A DNA stretch of 18,316 bases, taken from JABMPU01 sp964457455 (GTDB taxonomy: Bacteria; Cloacimonadota; Cloacimonadia; Cloacimonadales; TCS61). The position numbers and the translations under genes are program-made. Positions 1 to 8,300 of this stretch are shown here, piece by piece. Under the pieces are notes generated by a model. It did not search any database, was not told the DNA's origin, and was given only the letters and a program-made list of their open reading frames with translations. The stretch's first letter is position 1; every line of letters begins with the position of its first letter. The stretch lies in assembly GCA_964457455.1 (NCBI GenBank), contig CAYWJN010000055.1, positions 1 to 18,316 on the forward strand. Reading direction: 5' to 3'.

Positions 1-1318
1 GTTTCCACATTTTCTTAGCGAGTTCGGTTGTTTTAGCTGCAAGGACTGAACTATCCAGTTTGCACAGTTTCTTGTTCTGCATAAGGATTTTTCCGTTACA
101 GATTGTGGTATCCACTTTAGCATCGTATAATCCGAAGATAAAATGACCGAGAAAATTATCTGCATTTAATGGAGTGATCGGGTCATAATCCACCAGTATA
201 ACGTCTGCGACAGCACCTTTGGAAATCTCTCCAAGTTTTCCTGAAAAGTACTTCATAGCAATTTTTGGATTGTTCCATAAAAGCATTTGTGGTGCTTCAC
301 AAAATGCTACACGCGGATCTTTTTTATCCAGACGCTGTAATAAATATGCAACACGCATCTGAAGGAACATGTTGGATGTCATTCCATCGGTTCCGAGTCC
401 TACGAGAATCCCTTTATTCATCATATCGAGCACTTTAGAAACACCCACTGCATTGTTCATATTTGATTCAGGATTGTGGATAACGGTTGTACCAGACTCA
501 GCTAATTGTTCCATTTCAGTTTCATCAATATGTATGCAATGAACAAAAAGACTTTTCTCTCCACCTATTCCTTGTTTGAGTAACCTGGTGACCGCAGGCA
601 TCTTATACTTTTTCATGCTGTCTTCTCTATCGGCAAGGTCTTCGGCAACGTGGATATGAAATCCTGCATCCAGGCTTTCATTTTCTGCAACACATTTTTC
701 AAGGGTTTTGGTTGAACATGTAAAGGAAGCGTGTAATCCAAACATGGCGGAAATCATCGGATCCTTATTCTTCTGACATTTTTTGATAAACCTTACGTTC
801 TCAGCAATTCCTGCTCCTTGAACGTTCCTGTCAGATACTTCATAACACAGACATGACCTGATACCGGCTTTCCTGGCTGCTTTTTCTATGATGTCAAGAC
901 TTCCATCACGGCAGGAAGGACTTGCATGGTGATCTATTATCGTTGTGGTTCCATTTCTTATACATTCTATATAGGGCATGATAGCACTGTAATAAACGTC
1001 ATCATCAGTTAAAGCATAATCCAACTTCCACCACAAACGTTCAAGTATTTGGATGAAATTAACAGCAGGTTCTCCTGGAGGACTCATTCCCCTTGCCATG
1101 GTGCTGTAAAGGTGATGGTGAGTGCATATCATTCCAGGCATAATAATTTTTCCAGATGCATCAATAAATTTAAGCTTTTTATATTTAAGTCTCAATTCTT
1201 CTGTCTTTCCCACATCAGCGATTTTGTCGTCTTTAATATACACCGCGCCGTTGTGAATAATCCTGTTTTTCTTTCCCAGCGTAACTACAATACCCTTTCC
1301 AATTATAAATTCACCCAT
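1..1318 (-). CDS. ssnA: SsnA-type amidohydrolase (putative aminohydrolase), 3' end cut by window edge
   Basis: Seen: 439 codons are open from an ATG at 1318 to the window edge, and only the last few residues should be missing (E. coli SsnA has about 440). The chain has an amidohydrolase layout: a small beta domain, then the metal motif THHHLYS (His67, His69), a HIHVAED stretch (about 221-227), His260 in VHCIHIDE and Asp311 in GLGTDGMTSN. GGAG at 1328-1331 lies 9 nt before the chosen ATG; an in-frame ATG at 1333 has no ribosome site. Family knowledge: SsnA belongs to the chlorohydrolase/guanine-deaminase-like cyclic amidohydrolases and is commonly encoded beside molybdenum hydroxylases of purine catabolism. 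Inference: it deaminates or opens a purine-type ring in the cytoplasm. It is last in the minus-strand set, 61 nt after the DPYD-like gene, so probably co-transcribed. The exact substrate is unknown. Confidence 0.88.
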   Translation of the reverse strand, partial: MGEFIIGKGIVVTLGKKNRIIHNGAVYIKDDKIADVGKTEELRLKYKKLKFIDASGKIIMPGMICTHHHLYSTMARGMSPPGEPAVNFIQILERLWWKLDYALTDDDVYYSAIMPYIECIRNGTTTIIDHHASPSCRDGSLDIIEKAARKAGIRSCLCYEVSDRNVQGAGIAENVRFIKKCQKNKDPMISAMFGLHASFTCSTKTLEKCVAENESLDAGFHIHVAEDLADREDSMKKYKMPAVTRLLKQGIGGEKSLFVHCIHIDETEMEQLAESGTTVIHNPESNMNNAVGVSKVLDMMNKGILVGLGTDGMTSNMFLQMRVAYLLQRLDKKDPRVAFCEAPQMLLWNNPKIAMKYFSGKLGEISKGAVADVILVDYDPITPLNADNFLGHFIFGLYDAKVDTTICNGKILMQNKKLCKLDSSVLAAKTTELAKKMWK

Positions 1319-1379
1319 TTTATTTATCTCCATTTAATTATTAAAAAAAATTGTTTTCATATATTTTAGCTACAGATTA

Positions 1380-3869
1380 TTAGGCTTCTTTAAGTGATGC
1401 AGTTTCTTCCGAAGTTCTGTCTCTCATTGACATTGCACCTGTGAAACATTGAAAGTTACACATACCACAACCGATACATTTTTCAGGGTCAGTTATTGGA
1501 TATTTATCCTCATCAAAAGAAATGGCCATGTATGGACACCGTAAACAATTACCGCACTGCAAACATAAATCCGTATTGCAATCTGAAATCATCTTTATCG
1601 GAGACAATTCCATAAAGTCGACTATAGGGTTAGGAAGAGCAATCCCGATTAATTCGTGCACGGATTTTATTCCTCTGTCTTTCATCAGATAACTGAGCCC
1701 TGAATTAAGTTCATCAATAATATGATAACCATATTTAGTTGCAATAGTACAGAACTGGACGGTTTTCACACCTAATGCAAGGAAATCCGCTGCAGCTTTA
1801 TAGTCCATGGGGCCACCATTTCCTGATACAGCTAATCCCACAGGAGCAACTTTAGCCAATGTTAAATAACTAATAGGTGTAACTCCTTCACCACTCATGC
1901 CCACTATGATACCTTCCTCCCATTTCTTTTTCTTCTCAGGTTTAAAGCGAACAGCGGGGAAAGAATTCGCAAGTGTTATTCCTGCTTTTTTGTCAGGATA
2001 TCTACTTAGTACTTGTTTAATTGCATTCGCAATAGGAATGATTGAGGTCACAGCTGCAGTTAATTTAAAAAGTTTCGGGATATTACCGTCACCAGCTTCC
2101 ATGATCCACTCGATTATTGTTGCTGTTAATGCCGCATTCTGGGAGACAATATCTCCTTCTGTGCCATCACCACCCTGAGGACAGGAGAGACTATATTCTA
2201 TTGTCATTGCACCTGCTTGTTCAAGTTTCTTAGTATTGTTCTGCCATCCTTTTTTATCTTCTTCGTTATTACTGGTTACTGGTCCACCTGTAGATGCAGC
2301 AATCAGTTTATCAGGATATTCTTTTACTAACTGTTCAATTTCTCTGCACACCCTGTCCAGTGTATGACCTGAAACATTATCGCAATTGCCGTATGTTAAT
2401 TCATTAAACTGGTTCATATAACTTTCCGGAATGTGTATCGGCAGATTATCAAAAGCTGTTTTCATTATTGCACCTGCCCAACCTGCGTCAAATGCAGCTC
2501 TCATTTGATCGAGTCCGTCTGTTAAAGGTGAAGCTGACAGTAAAAAGGGTGAACTTATGGGTCTGCCGAAAAAGTCTGTATCAAGCGGAACTGGTGTACT
2601 TTCAAAGCCAGGCAGTACATCAATGCTCTTTATTTTTTTTGTAATATCAGGTTTTTCTTCTCCTGAAAGATATGCGTGTATTTCAAGAGCTACATTTTTA
2701 CCGGTTGCAACAGCCTCAACCACAGTGGTTGGACCGTTCTCATAGTCACCGGCGTAGAATATTTTGGAATTATCTACACGTTGATATTCTGGTTTGTTTC
2801 CGATCGCGATAATGACTTTTGAAATATCGTTCCTAACCTGAGAAGTTCCATCTATATCTTCCATATTTTTTGGATGAAATTCCATACCTTGAGGAAGATT
2901 GACTTTTATTGTTTCTATTCCTGTTATTTTACTGTTACTCTTGATTATGCTCTTAATCCTGATGCGACCATTGACATCTGTACCGCTTTGAATCAGTTCT
3001 TTCATCTCTTTCTCAGTAAGTGGCATTTCTTCAAGATTCTCAAGCATAAATATTTCAACTGATTTTGCATCCTGTCTGCTTACACTCAAAGCACAATCAC
3101 ATGCTGCAGCACCACCTCCAATAATTGCCACTCTACCCTTCATATCATAAGATTTGGGATCTTTTAGATAATCTGTACCGTAAATTGTCAGATCCTCGTT
3201 TTCTATTCCAGGAGAAAGAGAACCGGTCAAACCCGGGGTTATAAGCACAGCATTGTAGTCTTGATCAAGTAGACTCACGGGATCATCTACAAAAGAGTTA
3301 CATTTTAAATTTATGTCTCCAAGTGATAACACAAAATCTATCTCTGTTTTCAATACATCTTTGGGAAGCCTAAAATCAGGTATCAGGTTACAAACACCAC
3401 CGGGTTTATCTTCTTTCTCTAGAATATCAATTTTATATCCTTTCTGTGTAAGCATGGCAGCAGCTCCCAGACCGGTTGGTCCTGCACCGATAACAGCTAC
3501 TTTTTTCCCATTAGGATAAATATTTTCAAAATCCGGCATTACTCCTAATTCTTTAGCTTTAGCAATAATTGTAGCCTGAACAGCAGGGATATTAATAGCT
3601 CCATCAAATTTCTTATGAGAACAGGATGCCATACAGTGCTTGTCCGGGCATACAATACCGCATATTCCTCCTAAAGGGTTATTTCTCATTATTTCACCAG
3701 CCGAACGACTGATATCAGAAGGGAAACCTGTTTTGGCTGCTATTATAAAATCAGCTGGTGAGCAATCCGCTGGACACGCATCCTTACATGGTTTCTCTTC
3801 ACAATACTCACATTTAAGAATCTCTTTTTTTAATTGTGCATCCGTTAGAAAGATATTATTAGTACTCAT
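1380..3869 (-). CDS. Dihydropyrimidine-dehydrogenase-like flavo-iron-sulfur oxidoreductase (GltD-like + DHOD-like + 2 ferredoxin clusters)
   Basis: Seen: 829 residues in the order of eukaryotic DPYD. The N-terminal Fe-S part has Cys20, 23, 28, 32, then Cys70, 74, 79, 83, and a Gln98 that aligns with the unusual Gln ligand of DPYD. An FAD fold follows (GAGPTG, 128-133), then an NAD(P) fold (GGGAAA, 251-256), a DHOD-like FMN barrel (about 418-745) with SLSCPQGG, and C-terminal clusters at Cys769/772/775/778 and Cys798/801/804/808. The putative catalytic Cys563 in LSCP is kept, but the Asn that binds uracil in DPYD (the N of NLSCP) is Ser560; ANS later matches DPYD's Asn-Thr pair. The first C-terminal cluster is spaced CxxCxxCxxCP, one residue short of normal. 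AAGGTGG precedes the ATG. Inference: it uses NAD(P)H to reduce a purine-derived or other heterocycle, or shuttles electrons for the Xdh; a functional stand-in for YgfK is possible. DPYD is about 1025 residues, so this form is compact. Confidence 0.85.
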   Translation of the reverse strand: MSTNNIFLTDAQLKKEILKCEYCEEKPCKDACPADCSPADFIIAAKTGFPSDISRSAGEIMRNNPLGGICGIVCPDKHCMASCSHKKFDGAINIPAVQATIIAKAKELGVMPDFENIYPNGKKVAVIGAGPTGLGAAAMLTQKGYKIDILEKEDKPGGVCNLIPDFRLPKDVLKTEIDFVLSLGDINLKCNSFVDDPVSLLDQDYNAVLITPGLTGSLSPGIENEDLTIYGTDYLKDPKSYDMKGRVAIIGGGAAACDCALSVSRQDAKSVEIFMLENLEEMPLTEKEMKELIQSGTDVNGRIRIKSIIKSNSKITGIETIKVNLPQGMEFHPKNMEDIDGTSQVRNDISKVIIAIGNKPEYQRVDNSKIFYAGDYENGPTTVVEAVATGKNVALEIHAYLSGEEKPDITKKIKSIDVLPGFESTPVPLDTDFFGRPISSPFLLSASPLTDGLDQMRAAFDAGWAGAIMKTAFDNLPIHIPESYMNQFNELTYGNCDNVSGHTLDRVCREIEQLVKEYPDKLIAASTGGPVTSNNEEDKKGWQNNTKKLEQAGAMTIEYSLSCPQGGDGTEGDIVSQNAALTATIIEWIMEAGDGNIPKLFKLTAAVTSIIPIANAIKQVLSRYPDKKAGITLANSFPAVRFKPEKKKKWEEGIIVGMSGEGVTPISYLTLAKVAPVGLAVSGNGGPMDYKAAADFLALGVKTVQFCTIATKYGYHIIDELNSGLSYLMKDRGIKSVHELIGIALPNPIVDFMELSPIKMISDCNTDLCLQCGNCLRCPYMAISFDEDKYPITDPEKCIGCGMCNFQCFTGAMSMRDRTSEETASLKEA

Positions 3870-3919
3870 ATAAAACCACCTTAAATTTTTTTTATTCCTT
3901 AAAATAAGCCGAAAACTAT

Positions 3920-4040
3920 ACCTTGAAAAGGTTTAAAAGGTTTTTCTTTCTGCTGAACCTTTTCAATGGTTTCTTGCTGCTGTAACCGTTGAAAAAGCCT
4001 ACTTGTTAGAACTCCTCTGTGTGTAAGCTTTTTCAAGGTT
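3920..4040. repeat. REP/BIME-like double-hairpin repeat, copy C (diverged)
   Basis: Two inverted-repeat modules stand in tandem. Module 1 pairs ACCTTGAAAAGGT (3920-3932) with ACCTTTTCAATGGT (3957-3970). Module 2 pairs AACCGTTGAAAAAGC (3984-3998) with GCTTTTTCAAGGTT (4027-4040), one base bulged. The TTGAAA/TTTCAA core and two-module layout match copies A and B, but the loops differ. The last base of the right arm is the first base of the 2Fe-2S subunit's stop codon. It fills most of the 170-nt gap before the DPYD-like gene and could also damp transcription through the operon. Confidence 0.75.
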
Positions 4041-4519
4041 TACCTACCTTTGGCATGGTTAAATTTCTCAACCGCATCTTTAACAGAATTCAAAATTGGA
4101 ATATATCCCGTACAACGGCAGAGATTTCCTTCCAAAGCTGTTTTGATCTCTTCTTCGGATGGTGTGGAATTTTTATTCAGAAGTGCTTTAGCGCTCATCA
4201 GCATGCCGGGAGTGCAAAATCCACACTGAATTGCACCATTATTCAGGAACGCATCCTGTAATTTAGAGAGAACTTCGTTCTTCTCCAGATTCTCAACTGT
4301 TTCAATTTCAGAGCCATCTACCTGTGCAGCCAGAATCATACAGGAATTCACTGTTTCATCGTTCATGATCACTGTACAGGCGCCACACTCACCTATAGCA
4401 CATCCTTCCTTGGTTCCGGTTAATCCTAATTCATCACGCAAAATATCCAGCAGTCTGATGGAATCATCCACAGTTATTTCAACATCTTTTCCATTTACAT
4501 TGAAATTCAAATCTATCAT
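4040..4519 (-). CDS. Xanthine-dehydrogenase-family 2x[2Fe-2S] subunit
   Basis: Seen: 159 residues, the normal length for the separate iron-sulfur subunit of molybdenum hydroxylases (E. coli XdhC / YagT / CoxS type). A plant-ferredoxin fold carries Cys40, 45, 48 and 60 (CAIGECGAC then C), followed by a helical [2Fe-2S] domain with Cys99, 102, 134 and 136 (CGFC and CRC). All eight ligands are present. GAGGAT lies ahead of the ATG. Role by family: it passes electrons between the molybdopterin site and FAD, both of which sit on the fused 1088-residue partner upstream, so the holoenzyme needs only these two chains. Odd: repeat copy A and a RAYT gene separate it from that partner, and its stop codon runs into repeat copy C. 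The gene name varies between organisms, so none is given. Confidence 0.93.
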   Translation of the reverse strand: MIDLNFNVNGKDVEITVDDSIRLLDILRDELGLTGTKEGCAIGECGACTVIMNDETVNSCMILAAQVDGSEIETVENLEKNEVLSKLQDAFLNNGAIQCGFCTPGMLMSAKALLNKNSTPSEEEIKTALEGNLCRCTGYIPILNSVKDAVEKFNHAKGR

Positions 4520-4540
4520 TTATTTATCCTCATTTTTCTT

Positions 4541-4669
4541 AACCTTGAAAAGGTTTCTTTCAATACTTCTTCTTGTTTAGCACTTTCAAGGTTTCTTTCA
4601 CGTTATCGGTTTATTTTCAACCCTGAAAGCGTCAAATGCAAGAATCTTTGAAAGAGACTTTTTCAGGGT
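4541..4669. repeat. REP/BIME-like double-hairpin repeat, copy A
   Basis: Module 1 has 10-bp perfect arms AACCTTGAAA (4541-4550) and TTTCAAGGTT around a T-rich loop. Module 2 has 9-bp perfect arms ACCCTGAAA (4620-4628) and TTTCAGGGT (4661-4669). Bases 4541-4598 are identical to 5234-5291 of copy B. Module 2 also shares inner stretches with copy B, namely GTCAAATGC and GAAAGAGACTTTTTCAG. The copy sits upstream of the 2Fe-2S gene, whose start is 4519. No GTAG-type tetranucleotide of classical RAYT-linked REPs was evident. Confidence 0.85.
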
Positions 4670-4672
4670 AAC

Positions 4673-5221
4673 TTATTCAAAATCTTCTTCATATTTTTTG
4701 CTTTCCAGATATTCTTGGAAAGAATCTTGATAACTATAACCATCAGAAAAATAGTCTGAAATGACTCTTTTGCTCGTTAATTTACTGGCTTCATTATTCA
4801 AATAATCAGAAAGGCTTGAATATTTCCAGTCTTTAGGACTAATAACAAAACCATGTTTAAGAGGGTTTGCATGTATGTAATGAATTAATTCAATTAAATA
4901 ATTATCATTAGTAACAAGTTTAGGTTTTGCACTTCTTTCAAATAATGTACCGCTTCTGTCATATTTCCGGTTAATTCGTTGTACATATCCGCTAAATAAA
5001 GATTTCAGCCAATCTGAGACAGATCTTTCAGAGTTTTGATATAGCAAGAAATGATAATGATTATGCATCAGACAATAAGCGATAATTTCAATATTCTTTT
5101 TATCCTTTGTTTTTTGCATCTTTGATAATAGAATATTATAATCACTCTCCCAAAAAAAGATATTTTCTTTATTGCACCCTCTATTATAAACATGATAAAA
5201 ATTTCCTTTTTGATAAATCAT
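4673..5221 (-). CDS. REP-associated tyrosine transposase (RAYT, IS200-like HUH/Y1 family)
   Basis: Seen: 182 residues, a typical RAYT length. The HUH metal motif is His55-Tyr56-His57 in LMHNHYHFLL. The downstream GTLFERSAKPKLV and LIHYIHANPLKHG signatures are characteristic of the TnpA_REP group; Tyr115 in HYIHANP is the probable DNA-attacking tyrosine. It begins MIYQKGNFYHVYNRG, close to the usual RAYT start. An AGGATGAG stretch precedes the ATG. Family role: it nicks and rejoins single-stranded DNA at REP hairpins, and related hairpins lie on both sides. The frame is intact with all key residues present, so activity is possible. It reads in the direction of the surrounding xdh operon and may be co-transcribed with it. 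Confidence 0.93.
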   Translation of the reverse strand: MIYQKGNFYHVYNRGCNKENIFFWESDYNILLSKMQKTKDKKNIEIIAYCLMHNHYHFLLYQNSERSVSDWLKSLFSGYVQRINRKYDRSGTLFERSAKPKLVTNDNYLIELIHYIHANPLKHGFVISPKDWKYSSLSDYLNNEASKLTSKRVISDYFSDGYSYQDSFQEYLESKKYEEDFE

Positions 5222-5233
5222 ATACTCATCCTA

Positions 5234-5350
5234 AACCTTGAAAAGGTTTCTTTCAATACTTCTTCTTGTTTAGCACTTTCAAGGTTTCTTTAAATTATTA
5301 CTCTGAAAGTGTCAAATGCGAGTAGCCATTGAAAGAGACTTTTTCAGAGT
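5234..5350. repeat. REP/BIME-like double-hairpin repeat, copy B, overlapping the 3' end of the Mo/FAD subunit gene
   Basis: Module 1 (5234-5291) is identical to that of copy A. Module 2 has arms ACTCTGAAA (5300-5308) and TTTCAGAGT (5342-5350). Against copy A both arms change together (CCC/GGG to CTC/GAG), so pairing is kept. Module 2 lies in the reading frame of the Mo/FAD gene and encodes about residues 1072-1088, with the stop at 5298-5300. An extra half-site TTTTTCAAGGTTTA at about 5352-5365 continues into the gene. Confidence 0.85.
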
Positions 5351-8300
5351 TTCTTTTTTCAAGGTTTATTTCTTCCAATGCATCTTTAAAGAGATTAATA
5401 AAAACAGGTTTTTTATATTCAGCAGACCAGCGTCCACCGATTTCTTTTTTTATTTTTTCGGCTAATGGTTTTTCTGCAGCACGTATCGTTTGTTCGTTCA
5501 AAGATTTTCCTATAAGAGCTTTCTCCACATTAGTAATTCTCTGCGATCTGCTGAAAAGTGAACCATCCACAATATAACACTCTTCGATCTTATCGTTGTC
5601 ATCAAAACTCAACATCACGCTGACGCTCATCCTGGTTATGTTAACTGCATTTCTCCTGCCAAGCTGATAATAACTATAATAATATTTTTTATCAGGAAGC
5701 TTGGGAATTGTTATCGCAGTCAGGATTTCATCAGGTAGGATGATAGTTTTATAATGTTGTTTAATGAATTCGCATTTTGGAATGATCCGTTCTCCCTTTA
5801 AAGAACGCAAATGCAGGTTGGCTTGATAAACGATCAGAGGTGGAACGGAATCGGCACAGGGAGCTGCATTTACTATATTACCACCAATGGTAGCCCGATT
5901 TCTTATCTGGATGGAACCTATCTGTGAACAGGCTTTAATAAGCAGTGGAAATTCACGCTTGATGACATCGTTATTAATTATTTCCGTGAAAGTAGTAGCT
6001 GCTCCGATCGCTATTTTATCACCTGTTTCTTTGATCCCCTTCAATTCCGGAAGAGAAAAAATGTTCAGCAAATTCAGGGATTCGGTTTTATGACGCGCTT
6101 GAACAATAACATCAGTTCCTCCGGCAAGAAGTTTGAATTTTTCATCTGCCAATTTTTGCAGAGCTTCTTCCAGACTGTGTGGTGAGGATGTTTTAATATT
6201 ACTTAAACGGGGTGTGATCTTCTTGTTCTTATCAGAAGCATGCACCACTTCACTTTGACGTGCAGGCTTGCGCAGATTTTTTCCCAGGAATATCTGTTCC
6301 AGTGTCAGTGGAATCTGAAAGGAACGCTTTCCAAGAGCAAAACTGAGAGAATTATTAGTAGCTGCTGCTGTTAATTCTAATGTAGGTTCACCAATACTTT
6401 TTGCACCGAAAGGACCGTAAATATCGGGATTCTCAACCAAAATAGGTTCGATCTCTTTGATATCTTTAATTGTAGGAATAAGATATTCATCCAGGTTCAG
6501 CGATTTAATTTCACCGTTCTGAATGTTAAAATCTTCCAATATTCCGTAACCCATTCCCTGAGTAGTACCACCATAAACCTGTCCTTCTGCACCCAAACGG
6601 TTAAGAACTTTTCCCACATCGTGAGCAGCGGTTATTTTCTCCACTTCGATCTTCCCTGTATGTGTATCGATGCGAGTCTCCACGATCTGGCAGCCGTAAA
6701 CATAAGTAAAGTAAGCATTGCCCTGTCCTGTCTCATCGTTCCAGTTTACATCGGGACCTTTGAACCAGCCGTAAGCCGAAAGATTAATTCCTGCCCAATA
6801 TGCTTTTTCTGCAGCATTAGAAAATTTTACAGGTTCAATTTTTGGATTATTAACTTTGCGATAAATAAAACCATTTTTCCATTTGGTTTCTTCCAATTTG
6901 GAAACTTTAAGTTCATCTTTTATGATTTCAAAAATTCTTTTCTTTACAACGTTTGCAGCCTGGATAGTAGCATTACCTCCAACGATCGTTCCACGAGAAG
7001 CTACTGTAGGTCCGCCATCAGTAATAGTAGAAGTCTGAGGTTCCAGGAAAGTAATATCATCGAGTGGAACTCCCAGCACTTCGGAAGTTACCTGGCAGAA
7101 TGTGGTGCGGAGTCCTTGACCATTTTCGTTAACTCCAGTGAAAACAATTACACTTCCATCTGCTTGAACAGAAACGATGGCAGAGGAGGCATCCGTACCT
7201 TCAGCTCCCAGCGAGCAGCCACGATAGCTGCAAGACAATCCGATACCGTATTTATACCGTTTGCTTACGGCATTTGACTTTTTATATTGTTCATATTTTT
7301 CTTTATAATTACTTTTTTCAACAGCTTCCTGGATAACCTGATGCAGCGATACTTTATGTTCCGATAATTTCTGTCCGCTGGCAGTGATGCTTCCCTGTTT
7401 GAACCCGTTTATTTTACGAATTTCCAGAGGTGTGATTCCGCAAATTTCTGCAATTTCATCCATCAGAGATTCCTGGGCAAAAATAACCTGCGGTGAACCG
7501 AATCCCCTGAAAGCTGCTGTGTATGTATTGTTTGTATAAACTCCTTTTACGTCTGTAAGCACATTTTCGATATCATAGGGACCTGTTGCCTGAACTACGG
7601 AACGCCAGGTTACAAAAAAAGTTTGCGATGAATATGCTCCGCTGTCTGCCAGGATGTTTATCTTCATTGCTTTCAGTTTACCATTGTTATTAAAACCTAC
7701 TTTATAGGTCATTATGTAGGGATGACGTTTATAACTTTCTTTGAGCGAATCTTCACGAGTGTAGGTTATTTTTACAGGTTTCCCTGTGAGTTTTACCAGC
7801 AATGCAGCCCGGCAGGCAATGTTATTAATTACATCATCTTTACCACCAAAAGAACCTCCCAAAGTTGAACCGAACACATTCACCTGGTTCAGTTTCAAAT
7901 CCATAAAAAGAGCAACAACCCTGCGGGTAGTAAATGGATTCTGGATAGAGCCATAAACCTTGTATCCTTTTGTTGTGGGATCCGGAGCAACTGTGATAGA
8001 TTCCGGTTCTATGTAAGCATGTTCAACAAATCCGGTGCGGTATTTTCTTTCGATCACCCGGTCAGATTTGGCAAACCCTTTTTCCACATCACCTTTAATA
8101 AGCGGATAATGGTTTACTATATTGCTTTTATATTCGGGATGGATCAAGCGTGCATCCGGTTTTACAGCTTCTTCAATATCCGTTAGGGGCTCGTAAGGTT
8201 CATACTCAACCCGGATTGTATCCACAGCAGCGTAAGCCTGTTCTTTGGTGGCGGCAGCAACAACTGCTATCACATCTCCGGCAAAGAAAACTTCATCTTT

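Larger units (their letters stand above)
4541..5350. mobile_element. RAYT gene bracketed by directly repeated REP-like units (REPtron-like element) inside the xdh operon
   Basis: The transposase gene (4673-5221) is flanked by two double-hairpin repeats in the same orientation: copy A (4541-4669) and copy B (5234-5350). Both begin with the same 58 nt (4541-4598 and 5234-5291). RAYT ends 3 nt from copy A and starts 12 nt from copy B. The block lies between the Mo/FAD and 2Fe-2S genes of one enzyme, so it most likely came in after the operon formed. RAYTs are generally regarded as domesticated and tied to REP spread rather than as full insertion sequences, so the block need not be mobile as a whole. 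The outer borders given are those of the repeats. Confidence 0.7.

Noticed and set aside
3920..5350. Repeated units read as a CRISPR array
   Set aside because: There are only three widely spaced copies with internal hairpins and genes between them, no regular spacers and no cas genes; they fit RAYT-linked REP repeats.
6621..7277. Long plus-strand open frame (218 codons) opposite the Mo/FAD gene
   Set aside because: It is antisense to a well-conserved domain, has no plausible ribosome site or domain, and is explained as a shadow frame.
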